DNA of 64,000 nt, from contig JALQYQ010000016.1 in assembly GCA_023262855.1 (NCBI GenBank), forward strand, positions 1 to 64,000, read 5' to 3'. Position numbers and translations under genes: made by a program. Source of the stretch: Crocinitomicaceae bacterium. Lineage in GTDB: Bacteria > Bacteroidota > Bacteroidia > Flavobacteriales_D > Crocinitomicaceae. A model generated the notes under the pieces. That model was not told where the DNA came from and made no database searches. It saw only the letters and a list, made by a program, of their open reading frames with translations. Below, in pieces: positions 50,946-58,813 of this stretch (within the stretch, counting starts at the first letter, position 1; the number at the start of each line of letters is the position of its first letter).

Positions 50946-51130
50946 GTTGGGTAAAATTCGTTTGATTGGTTTGATGGGCTCCTTGTGTTCGTTGTTACAA
51001 AGTTGTAATGTTGTAAATTAACAAATTTGCAAGTTAACAATCTTACTAATAACTCCCAATTTTACTGATCTGCAGATGCATTTATCAATCCAATTTCGTA
51101 CCTTTAACTAACACGAAACACCAATTAAAC

Positions 51131-51652
51131 ATGGTAAAATATTTACTTGAGGAACATTACAAGCAACATGGTTTTCCCAAGTTAGCTGCACGTTTTATTC
51201 AAGAGCCACATTTAATTCCAGAACTAGTTGAAATTGCAATAAGTGATTTAAAACATCCATTTCCAGAATGTGCTTCTTGGCTCTTAACCCACATTGTAAA
51301 AACAAATCCAGAATTACTCGAGGAATTTCAACCCCAATTTATTGATTGTTTGTTTCATAGTAAAAACCAAAGCGTTTTACGCAATCTATGTAATACCTGT
51401 TCTAATCTTCCACTAATCGATTACAAAGAATCAAAATTTCTAGATCAACTGATTGCATTCATTAAAGACGATTCGAATAAAGTGGCGCTTTTTGTATATG
51501 CAATCTATAAACTGATTCAATTCACCGAAAAGTATCCCGAAATCAAGCCGGAAATTGAAGGTATCATTGAATTGAAACAAACGGTAACCATTCAGCCAGC
51601 AGTTCGAATTGGTATCAGAAATTATTTAAAAGCAACAAAATCGATTGCATAA
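51131..51652 (+). CDS. HEAT-like helical-repeat protein, unknown function
   Basis: A 173-residue cytosolic protein, nearly all alpha-helical, with repeat-like helical pairs (LIPELVEIAISDLKHPFPEC, CASWLLTHIVKTNPELLEEF, VLRNLCNTCSNLPL, VALFVYAIYKLIQFTEKYP), as in HEAT/adaptin-type repeats. No catalytic motif and no signal peptide are present. TACCTTTA (one mismatch to TAnnTTTG) lies about 25 nt upstream. Comparable short HEAT-like proteins are common in Flavobacteriales, with no assigned role. Confidence 0.65.
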   Translation: MVKYLLEEHYKQHGFPKLAARFIQEPHLIPELVEIAISDLKHPFPECASWLLTHIVKTNPELLEEFQPQFIDCLFHSKNQSVLRNLCNTCSNLPLIDYKESKFLDQLIAFIKDDSNKVALFVYAIYKLIQFTEKYPEIKPEIEGIIELKQTVTIQPAVRIGIRNYLKATKSIA

Positions 51653-51658
51653 AAACAC

Positions 51659-51666
51659 TACTTTTG
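51659..51666 (+). promoter_or_regulatory. -7 promoter box of the patatin gene
   Basis: TACTTTTG is an exact TAnnTTTG match, 41 nt before the ATG at 51708. Confidence 0.5.
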
Positions 51667-51707
51667 TACTGTCTTAACATTGATTCAAAACCACTACACA
51701 TCTACAA

Positions 51708-52553
51708 ATGTTAAAAAAAGCACTAATCATTCAAGGAGGTGGATTCCGAACAGGGTTCAGCGCAGGTGTATTAGATGCATTCATTGAAAAAGAATACAAT
51801 CCTTTTGATATTTATGCTGGTGTTTCCGGTGGAGCAATTGCTGCTTCTTATTTTCTTCAACAGGAAAAAAAGAAGTGTCTTGAAGCCATGTTTTGTTTGA
51901 CCGATAATTCGCGTTTCATCAATTATCGAAATTTGATTCGATCAAAACCAGTAATGGATGTAGACTTTTTTCGCGAGATTGCAAGTGAATTGGTTCCTTT
52001 AGACATTACAAAGGTTCTTGAAAATAGTGCCAACAAAAAAGTTGGAATTGTAATGACTCATGCCGAGCGCGGGAATCCATGCTACCATCAACCAACGAAA
52101 GACACGTGGATAGATGCGTTAATTGCATCTAGTTCAATGCCTTTGGTAACTAAAGGTGCTCATCCAGTTGGTGATGAAAAATTCATGGATGGCGCATGGA
52201 GTGATTCACTTCCTGTGAAATGGGCAATAGAACAAGGTGCTACTGAAATTTTAATCATTCGAACAACGGCTGAAAAAGAAAAAATGCAACAATCGTGGTT
52301 AGATTATTTTGGCGAATTATACCATTGGCGTCAAAAAGATATCAAGCGCATCTTTCAAACCAACCACATTAAATTCAATCAATCCCTGGAATTTATATTA
52401 AATCCACCAGTCGGAATTACAATACAACAAATTGCTCCTGACAAAAAATTGCACGCACAACAACATTCTAATTCGTCTGAATTAATCAAGAAAGACCATG
52501 AATTTGGGTACGAAAAAGGATTGGCTTTTTTAGAAAAAATGAAAGCAGAATGA
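51708..52553 (+). CDS. Patatin-like phospholipase
   Basis: A 281-residue cytosolic or peripheral lipid hydrolase. The oxyanion loop IIQGGGFRTGFSAGVL (about 7-22), the nucleophile elbow GVSGG with Ser40, and the Asp161 of the DGAWSD motif form the Ser-Asp dyad of patatins, close to the E. coli YjjU type. It has no signal peptide or membrane segment. The substrate is likely a phospholipid or acylglycerol. It is convergent with the epimerase-like gene across a long hairpin. Confidence 0.92.
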   Translation: MLKKALIIQGGGFRTGFSAGVLDAFIEKEYNPFDIYAGVSGGAIAASYFLQQEKKKCLEAMFCLTDNSRFINYRNLIRSKPVMDVDFFREIASELVPLDITKVLENSANKKVGIVMTHAERGNPCYHQPTKDTWIDALIASSSMPLVTKGAHPVGDEKFMDGAWSDSLPVKWAIEQGATEILIIRTTAEKEKMQQSWLDYFGELYHWRQKDIKRIFQTNHIKFNQSLEFILNPPVGITIQQIAPDKKLHAQQHSNSSELIKKDHEFGYEKGLAFLEKMKAE

Positions 52554-52554
52554 C

Positions 52555-52608
52555 TGTTGCAAAATTTCATGCCTGTCGGCAGACAGGAAATATTTAAATT
52601 TTGCAACA
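52555..52608. repeat. Two-tier hairpin between convergent genes
   Basis: A 13-bp perfect outer stem (52555-52567 with 52596-52608) encloses an inner CCTGTC-GGCA-GACAGG hairpin (52572-52587). Neither strand has a U-tract. It starts at the patatin stop codon and ends 7 nt before the epimerase stop, so it may protect or end both 3' ends. Confidence 0.75.
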
Positions 52609-52614
52609 ACAAAC

Positions 52615-53472
52615 TCATAGACACAAAACAATAGAATACTTAAAATCCTGTTGTTGACCAATCTCCAACCAATGTAATCCCGCTTTTGTTTCAAAATCTC
52701 CCGTATGTTTCAACTCATCAGCCCAGCCCCACCACGGTTCAATGCAGAAAAAAGGCGCATCCTTTTTCGTCCAAAAACCTATTGCATCGAGTTGATCAAA
52801 TTGTAAACGAACTAATTCTCCACCCGTTTTATGCACCAATCCAACCGAAGTAAATGGTGGATTTTTAAATACAACAGCATCATTTTCAAAAAGTGCATTG
52901 TTTAGTTCAAGCTCCCCACTGCAATCCATAGTTGAACATTTTCCAGAATAATAAGCTCCTTCCAATTCATGTCGTTCCGAAGCAAATGGATTCGAAAAGA
53001 CCAATTTATACATGTTCAATTCATCTTTTAACTGAAATCCAGGATGTCCACCGATTGAATAGCCAAGCTTCTTTTTATCTAAATTTCGAACCATATAATG
53101 TACATCAATTCCTGCTTCAAATAAAAAATACCTTATCGTTAACTCAAATTTGAATGGATAAATGGACAACGTATCTTCACTCCAAATTAATGTTAAATCA
53201 ACTGAATCTGAAGTTTGATAGCTTATCGTAAACTGTTGGTCGCGTGCAAATCCGTGCTGTTTCATTTGATATGATTTTCCATCTAAAAAGTAGGAATCAC
53301 CTTTCAAACGTCCAACAATTGGAAACAAGTTCGGGGCCGTCCGATTCCAAATTAAGTCGTCCTTATTCCATAAAACTGAAGTGTTACCTATCCGATTTAA
53401 AGAAATAATCTCGGCTCCTTTTAACGCAATTTTGGCTTCAACCAAGTTATTCGACAATTCAATAAATTCCAT
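52615..53472 (-). CDS. Aldose 1-epimerase family protein
   Basis: A 285-residue cytosolic protein of the galactose-mutarotase fold. NTSVLWNKDDLIWNRTAPNL and FPIVGRLKGDSYFLDGKSYQ open the domain, MKQHGFARDQQF holds one conserved His, and GYSIGGHPGFQL the second. CIEPWWGWADEL carries the likely catalytic Glu. This matches the subgroup of sugar-epimerase-like proteins (YeaD/LacX-like) rather than classical GalM. It probably interconverts anomers of a sugar or sugar phosphate. No sugar operon surrounds it. Confidence 0.88.
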   Translation of the reverse strand: MEFIELSNNLVEAKIALKGAEIISLNRIGNTSVLWNKDDLIWNRTAPNLFPIVGRLKGDSYFLDGKSYQMKQHGFARDQQFTISYQTSDSVDLTLIWSEDTLSIYPFKFELTIRYFLFEAGIDVHYMVRNLDKKKLGYSIGGHPGFQLKDELNMYKLVFSNPFASERHELEGAYYSGKCSTMDCSGELELNNALFENDAVVFKNPPFTSVGLVHKTGGELVRLQFDQLDAIGFWTKKDAPFFCIEPWWGWADELKHTGDFETKAGLHWLEIGQQQDFKYSIVLCL

Positions 53473-53605
53473 TTCACATGATTTTTTACGAATCGAAGTT
53501 CTTCAAAATAATTGAATTCTCCTACAAAGCCTTGTAAATAGTGAACAAATAGAACTTTTTGCCAATTCTATAATTGTTAAAAAAATAAAATTACAGTACT
53601 ATGTA

Positions 53606-53637
53606 TTGCATAGTTCATTCTTTTACATATATCTTTG
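53606..53637 (+). promoter_or_regulatory. Promoter of padR-pspC (-33 TTG, -7 TATCTTTG)
   Basis: TTG at 53606-53608, a 21-nt spacer and an exact TATCTTTG at 53630-53637. The leader is about 12-15 nt. A PadR-type autorepressor would be expected to bind nearby; no clear operator palindrome is seen. Confidence 0.65.
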
Positions 53638-53654
53638 TATAAAAATTAACACAA

Positions 53655-54014
53655 ATGAGTTTAGAGAATACACAAGCCCAAATGCGAAAAGGAATCTTGG
53701 AATACTGTATTCTATCCATTCTCGATAAGAAAGAAGCCTATCCTTCAGAAATTTTAGAAACCTTGAAGGATGCGAAGTTAATTGTTGTTGAAGGAACACT
53801 TTACCCACTTTTAACACGATTAAAAAACATGGAACTTTTAGCTTATCGATGGGAAGAATCACAATCGGGTCCACCGCGAAAGTACTTTACCCTAACGAAA
53901 ATGGGGAAAGCCTTTTTAGAAGAATTAGACAGTACATGGGCAGAATTGAGCCAAGCTGTTAATAAAATTACCAACCTACAACCGAGTGAATCGGCTGAAA
54001 AAAGTGAATTATGA
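53655..54014 (+). CDS. PadR family transcriptional regulator
   Basis: A 119-residue winged-helix regulator. MRKGILEYCILSILDKKEAY and PSEILETLKDAKLIVVEGTL form the recognition unit, LYPLLTRLKNMELLAYRWEE the wing, and GPPRKYFTLTKMGKAFLEEL the PadR signature. It belongs to the short PadR group, which usually represses a membrane-protein partner. Its stop overlaps the start of the PspC-domain gene by 4 nt (ATGA), so the membrane protein is its likely target or effector. Confidence 0.94.
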   Translation: MSLENTQAQMRKGILEYCILSILDKKEAYPSEILETLKDAKLIVVEGTLYPLLTRLKNMELLAYRWEESQSGPPRKYFTLTKMGKAFLEELDSTWAELSQAVNKITNLQPSESAEKSEL

Positions 54015-55549
54015 AAAAGACCGTTTCAGTAAATATCAAAGGCATGAACTTCTTAATTGAAGAGGATGCGTATGAATTATTGCAAGATTACATGAACAGA
54101 TTGAGTCACGGATTGCGCAACGAAAAAGACAGTAAAGACATAATCGAAGACATCGAAATGCGCATTGCTGAATTGTGTACTTCGCGTCTCAATGATAAAA
54201 AACAAGTTATCGAAATTGAAGATATTCAGTTGATTTTAGACACATTGGGAGATCCTTCTCAATATCTAGATGATGAAGATTCAACTACGCAAGAATTCAA
54301 AGAAAGCGCCAATCAAAAGACATATCAACAAGATCGCGAGCGTCATTTATTCCGCGACTTAGAAAATGCTTCCATTGCTGGTGTATGTGCAGGAATTGCG
54401 AATTATTTCAACATTGATGTTATTATCATTCGTGCTATTTTCCTCATTATGTTCTTTTTTGGTGGATTTGGATTTCCTCTTTACATAATTCTTTGGATTG
54501 TGGTACCAAAGGCGAAATCAACGATTGAGAAGTTACGTATGCGCGGAAAACCAATTACCGTTGATTCAGTAAAAGAAGAGGTCGAAGCCGCTGCAAAACG
54601 CTTTGAAACGGAAACAAAATCATTTGCCAATCGCATACGCCGTGAAGATCATTTATCACACCGATTTAGCTCTTTTGGAAGAATTATTGGGGCAGTCGTT
54701 GGTGTATTTTTAATCATGAAAGGATTGTTCTTTCTTGTGATGTTCATGATATTCGGTGTGTTTGGCGTGCGCGTAATTCCTGTACAAAGTGATAATGGCT
54801 ATTTGTCATTACCAGAATTAGCACAAATGACCATTGAAACACAATCGGATTACAATTGGGGATATGCAGGTGCGATGATTACGGCATTTTCAATTATTTT
54901 CTTTCTATTACTCCTTGGAATAAAATTGGTTTTCAGAATTCGTAATCGCTGGTCACGTCTAAGTTTAATATCGCTTTTTGTTACAGGGTTTATTGGTTCA
55001 ATGATGGTTTTAGTGATTGGATTAAAAACGGGAAGAGAATTAACTATTCATGGTGAATTGGAACAAGAAATTGGGACTTATTACGGTGAGCAATTAACAA
55101 TTGTTCCACATCTATCATCTTACGCCAATAACAACAAGTTCAGAATCAAATCAGATGGAGATTGGGGCATGTTAGGAATAAAAGGAGATAAAATAAGTGA
55201 AGCGGGTATTCGCATTCATTACAGACTATCTTCAGATTCATTGTTTCATGTTTATCAAACAATGAGTGCACACAGTCACGCGCATAAAGCAGCTTTAACC
55301 AAAGCAAAAAACATTCATCATTCTATGTCTGTTGATAGCAATATAGTGAACTTAAATAATTATTATACTTATCCAATAACAGATAAAATGCGAATCCAAG
55401 AAGTAGAAATCTATATTGAAATCCCAACTGGTAAAACAGTAAAAATCAACAATGAAACAATTCGATTAGGAGAAAACACCTACAACGATAAAGAATTTGA
55501 AGAAAAAGGTCATCTCTATGGTGACGGTACTTATTCCCATTGGGATTAA
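54011..55549 (+). CDS. PspC domain membrane protein
   Basis: A 512-residue inner-membrane protein. An N-terminal cytosolic domain (about 1-95: VNIKGMNFLIEEDAYELLQD, EDIEMRIAELCTSRL) is followed by a PspC domain (about 112-170: NASIAGVCAGIANYFNIDVI, GFPLYIILWIVVPKAKS), further membrane helices (about 215-345) and a long C-terminal part, probably periplasmic, with VEIYIEIPTGKTVKINNETI at the end. PspC domains sense envelope stress. The padR-pspC pair with ATGA overlap is common in Bacteroidota. A strong bidirectional terminator follows. Confidence 0.92.
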   Translation: MKKTVSVNIKGMNFLIEEDAYELLQDYMNRLSHGLRNEKDSKDIIEDIEMRIAELCTSRLNDKKQVIEIEDIQLILDTLGDPSQYLDDEDSTTQEFKESANQKTYQQDRERHLFRDLENASIAGVCAGIANYFNIDVIIIRAIFLIMFFFGGFGFPLYIILWIVVPKAKSTIEKLRMRGKPITVDSVKEEVEAAAKRFETETKSFANRIRREDHLSHRFSSFGRIIGAVVGVFLIMKGLFFLVMFMIFGVFGVRVIPVQSDNGYLSLPELAQMTIETQSDYNWGYAGAMITAFSIIFFLLLLGIKLVFRIRNRWSRLSLISLFVTGFIGSMMVLVIGLKTGRELTIHGELEQEIGTYYGEQLTIVPHLSSYANNNKFRIKSDGDWGMLGIKGDKISEAGIRIHYRLSSDSLFHVYQTMSAHSHAHKAALTKAKNIHHSMSVDSNIVNLNNYYTYPITDKMRIQEVEIYIEIPTGKTVKINNETIRLGENTYNDKEFEEKGHLYGDGTYSHWD

Positions 55550-55553
55550 AACA

Positions 55554-55583
55554 AAAAAAGCGAGGTGTGAATCTCGCTTTTTT
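55554..55583. terminator. Bidirectional intrinsic terminator
   Basis: An 11-bp perfect stem (55554-55564 with 55573-55583) has an 8-nt loop, with A-run and T-run flanks. It lies between the convergent pspC and DUF4476 genes and serves both. Confidence 0.9.
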
Positions 55584-55592
55584 ATTATCTCT

Positions 55593-57146
55593 TTATTTTC
55601 GCATGTAATCTCTGAATTCCATTTTGCTCGAATCGAATGTAAACAGTGGCAACAAGGTACTTCCCTTATCTTTATCCAATAAACGATCGTACAAATATTT
55701 AGCAATTTCTAATCGGTCACTTTCAAATGTCAACGTCTCCAAGATTTTATACGCTTGACTAGCATTTAAACACTTACTTACCATATCTTTCAAAATAGTT
55801 TCTTTGCGATCATCATCAAAGGTGATTGTTTTTAAATCTGCCACATAAGCATCTGCATCGCTTAAAACTTTTGTACAAGTAATAGTTGAAGATGCAGTAT
55901 TAATTGTATTTGTATAAACTGTGTTTCCAGAGTTCATTCCTGAATTAACTTGTGTCGTTCCATTCGTTACAGCACCATTTCCATTACCATACGTTGTTGT
56001 TCCTCCAGAAGTAGTTGTCGTCGTCGTTGTTTGCGTTGTGGTAGTTGTTGACGAAGAGGATGATTGAACTCCATTAGAATTAATCGTTACATTTCCTCCA
56101 GGAGTTGTAGTTTGATTCCCGTAGGTTGTAGTAGTTGAGTTCACATTAATATTTCCTCCAGGAGTCGACGTTTGCGTGCCCATTCCTGTTCCATTCATAT
56201 TTACATTAACATTTCCACCCGGAGTAGAAGTTTGAGTTCCCATACCTGATGTTGTAGTTGAACTATTCACATTGATTGTTCCACCTTGTGCGTTCGTTTG
56301 TGTGGTTTGTGTTGATTGCGTTCCCATTCCTGTACCATTCATTCCAATATTGATACCACCTGTTCCATTATTCATTGTCGGATCTGTAACATTAATATTG
56401 ATGTTCATTCCAAAATTTCCATTTGGATTCATTGGGTCCGTTACCGTTGTTTGCGAGGTTCCTGTCGTCGTAGTTGATGAATTAACATTCACATTCCCTC
56501 CTGTTGTACCAGTTTGTTGAGTCCCTCCGTTCATTCCTGAATTGATTGTAACGTTCCCACCTGCTGTACCAGCCTGTTGAGTTCCACCGTTCATTCCTGA
56601 ATTGATTGTTACATTTCCACCTGTTGTACCAGTTTGATTCCCCCCATTAACATCAGAGTTAATCGTAACATTGCCATTAGAGTTTCCTCCTTGATTAGTA
56701 ACAACTGGATTTGTTGTAGTTGTAGTTTGTGTCACAACTTGTTGTGTTGAAGTAACTGGCGCATCACTGAACACAGCTGAATTATCAGGTCGATAAGTAA
56801 TTACACCTTGCTGTTGCAAAGTACCCGTTGATGGAACTTGACCAATCCACTGTAATTTACCTTTCCCTTTTTTGAAAATAACACGCGTTGTAATATCTGA
56901 AGGTGTATCAATGAAGAACATTTTATCAATGTCTCCCGTTTTTCCATCCGCAAAAATTAATTTCAAAGCATAAGATCCATTGCGAATTCCTGTGATATAC
57001 ACGTTCGTTTGTGGAACCGAATTCTGTTTTATTCCATTTAAAATGACATAAAACTGTTGACCGTTGTTATTGAAAACTGTTAAGTTACTTTGAGCCATTG
57101 AAATGAACCCAATGAACAAAAATAAAAGTGTAGCGATTTTTTTCAT
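55593..57146 (-). CDS. Exported DUF4476 protein with Gly/Asn/Thr-rich repeat linker
   Basis: A 517-residue exported protein: signal peptide (MKKIATLLFLFIGFISMAQ), an N-terminal beta domain (about 20-120: LTVFNNNGQQFYVILNGIKQ, RNGSYALKLIFADGKTGDID), a long Gly/Asn/Thr/Gln-rich linker (about 130-410) and a helical DUF4476 domain at the C-terminus (about 420-517: DADAYVADLKTITFDDDRKE, LETLTFESDRLEIAKYLYD). The linker contains 20-residue tandem units (GGNVTINSGMNGGTQQ type). The frame is open to 57212, but only the ATG at 57146 starts a signal peptide. It is probably a surface or periplasmic structural protein; function unknown. Confidence 0.85.
   Translation of the reverse strand: MKKIATLLFLFIGFISMAQSNLTVFNNNGQQFYVILNGIKQNSVPQTNVYITGIRNGSYALKLIFADGKTGDIDKMFFIDTPSDITTRVIFKKGKGKLQWIGQVPSTGTLQQQGVITYRPDNSAVFSDAPVTSTQQVVTQTTTTTNPVVTNQGGNSNGNVTINSDVNGGNQTGTTGGNVTINSGMNGGTQQAGTAGGNVTINSGMNGGTQQTGTTGGNVNVNSSTTTTGTSQTTVTDPMNPNGNFGMNININVTDPTMNNGTGGINIGMNGTGMGTQSTQTTQTNAQGGTINVNSSTTTSGMGTQTSTPGGNVNVNMNGTGMGTQTSTPGGNINVNSTTTTYGNQTTTPGGNVTINSNGVQSSSSSTTTTTQTTTTTTTSGGTTTYGNGNGAVTNGTTQVNSGMNSGNTVYTNTINTASSTITCTKVLSDADAYVADLKTITFDDDRKETILKDMVSKCLNASQAYKILETLTFESDRLEIAKYLYDRLLDKDKGSTLLPLFTFDSSKMEFRDYMRK
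56521..56700 (-). repeat. 60-bp tandem repeats inside the DUF4476 gene
   Basis: Copies starting at 56521 and 56581 are nearly identical and a third, diverged unit follows from 56641. Each encodes a 20-residue GGNVTINSGMNGGTQQ-type unit. Shorter GGNVNVN and GMGTQTSTPGG words continue through the linker. Confidence 0.8.
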
Positions 57147-57270
57147 ATTCGTATTTTTTGCCTGCCCTTTACTAAGACCATGCCAAGTTAAGGCAATTGT
57201 GTTAATTCTCAAAAGAATGAAGGCGGAAAGGAAAGAAAAAGACGAATTAATCGTAAATTTACCACGAAGA

Positions 57271-58641
57271 ATGAATTACGTAATTGTCGATATAGAAACA
57301 ACTGGAGGAAGCCCAAAAGCTTCCAAAATAACAGAAATTGCCATTTATAAACACGATGGCACTGGTATCATCGACGAATTTTCAACATTAGTAAACCCAG
57401 AAATGAAAATTCCTGAGTTTATTTCTCGGTTGACGGGAATTAGCGATAAAATGGTTGAAGATGCTCCCAAATTCTACGAAATCGCAAAAAAGATAATTGA
57501 ATTCACAGAAGGTTGCATTTTTGTAGCTCACAATGTTGGATTCGATTACGGCATTATTCGTCATGAATTTAAAACGTTGGGCTATGATTTCCGTCGTCCG
57601 CATCTTTGCACTGTTCGCTCTTCACGTTATGTGATTCCTGGAATGGATTCTTACAGTCTTGGGAAATTATCGCGCAGTTTAGGCATTGAAATAAAGGACC
57701 GCCATCGAGCTGGAGGCGATGCTTTGGCAACTGCACATCTTTTCACCATGTTGATTGAAAAAGATCCGGGTGGCTTACAAACATTCATTCAACAAGAAGT
57801 AAATCCTAAAATTCTTCACCCGAATTTAAATCTGGAAGTATTGGATGAAATTCCAAGTAAAACTGGAGTTTACAAATTCTACAACGAATTCAATCAGCTG
57901 ATTTATATCGGTAAAAGTAAAACGATAAAAACGCGTGTTGATCAACATTTAAGAAATTCCAAAACAAAAAAAGGAATTCAAATGATGAAGGAAATCATGC
58001 GCATTGAATATGATTTAACAGGGTCAGAATTGATTGCTTTGTTGCGTGAATCTCAATTGATCAAACAACACAAACCTGTCTACAATCACATGTTAAAGAA
58101 AAGTCGTTTTCCATATGGAATCTATGACTATTTGGATGATAATGGCTATTTGCGCTTATACGTGTCTTTAACTTCAAAAAAAGATGCGCTTCCACTCGCT
58201 AGTTTCACAACTAAGAAAGAAGCTAATTCCTATTTAGAACATATTGTTGAACAGCATGAATTGTGTCAGAAATTATGCGATTTGTATCCAACGCAATCTG
58301 CTTGCTTTCATTATTCAATCAAAAAATGTAAAGGCGCTTGCATAAAGGTTGAATCTACTGATGATTACAACAAACGAGTAGAATCGTTTATCAATGAATT
58401 ATCTTTCAATGGAGAGAGCTTTTATATCGTTGATAAAGGTCGTCACAAGAGTGAAAAGAGTTTAGTTTTAGTTGAACGCGGAGCAATTATGGGTTACGGT
58501 TACGCTCCTTATCACTTCCAAGGTCAACCGACCATTAAATGGAAACGATTTATTGAACTAACCAGTGAAGATCGAGACGCTCGTACAATTCTGAACATGC
58601 ATCTGCGCAAAAATCCACAAGTAGAAATCATTCGTTTCTAA
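57271..58641 (+). CDS. DnaQ-type 3'-5' exonuclease fused to a GIY-YIG nuclease domain
   Basis: A 456-residue protein. The N-terminal DEDDh exonuclease (about 1-170) has Asp7/Glu9 in VIVDIETTGGS, the FVAHNVGFDYGIIRHEF motif and HRAGGDAL, as in the epsilon subunit of DNA polymerase III. A GIY-YIG domain follows (about 190-275: TGVYKFYNEFNQLIYIGKSK, TRVDQHLRNSKTKKG), as in UvrC/Cho, and a C-terminal part with CxxxC-type cysteines (ACFHYSIKKCKGACIKVE). The fusion is known in Bacteroidota and mycobacteria and is thought to act in DNA repair. I start it at the ATG at 57271, because upstream codons overlap the divergent DUF4476 gene. Confidence 0.9.
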   Translation: MNYVIVDIETTGGSPKASKITEIAIYKHDGTGIIDEFSTLVNPEMKIPEFISRLTGISDKMVEDAPKFYEIAKKIIEFTEGCIFVAHNVGFDYGIIRHEFKTLGYDFRRPHLCTVRSSRYVIPGMDSYSLGKLSRSLGIEIKDRHRAGGDALATAHLFTMLIEKDPGGLQTFIQQEVNPKILHPNLNLEVLDEIPSKTGVYKFYNEFNQLIYIGKSKTIKTRVDQHLRNSKTKKGIQMMKEIMRIEYDLTGSELIALLRESQLIKQHKPVYNHMLKKSRFPYGIYDYLDDNGYLRLYVSLTSKKDALPLASFTTKKEANSYLEHIVEQHELCQKLCDLYPTQSACFHYSIKKCKGACIKVESTDDYNKRVESFINELSFNGESFYIVDKGRHKSEKSLVLVERGAIMGYGYAPYHFQGQPTIKWKRFIELTSEDRDARTILNMHLRKNPQVEIIRF

Positions 58642-58710
58642 TTACTTTAACACATCTGAAATCCAATTCAGAACAACCATTCCCAGCACAATTCCTACAA
58701 ACACAATCAT
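58642..58710 (-). CDS. Possible 22-aa membrane microprotein
   Basis: A minus-strand ORF of 22 codons (MIVFVGIVLGMVVLNWISDV, then LK), entirely hydrophobic with a charged end, as in one-helix microproteins. It fills the gap between the nuclease gene and the SecDF terminator. There is no clear promoter or ribosome site, so it could be chance. Confidence 0.25.
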   Translation of the reverse strand: MIVFVGIVLGMVVLNWISDVLK

Positions 58711-58755
58711 TCTTCAGCTTTTTATGAGGAACGTATCTACTGTCAAAATGGTTGA

Positions 58756-58792
58756 ATAAAAAAAGCCGATACAAATTAATGTACCGGCTTTT
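58756..58792 (-). terminator. Intrinsic terminator of secDF
   Basis: A 13-bp stem with one mismatch (58761-58773 with 58780-58792) has a 6-nt loop. A T-run follows on the minus strand. It lies 22 nt after the secDF stop. Confidence 0.85.
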
Positions 58793-58813
58793 ATCGTTTA
58801 TTTTCTTGAACGA

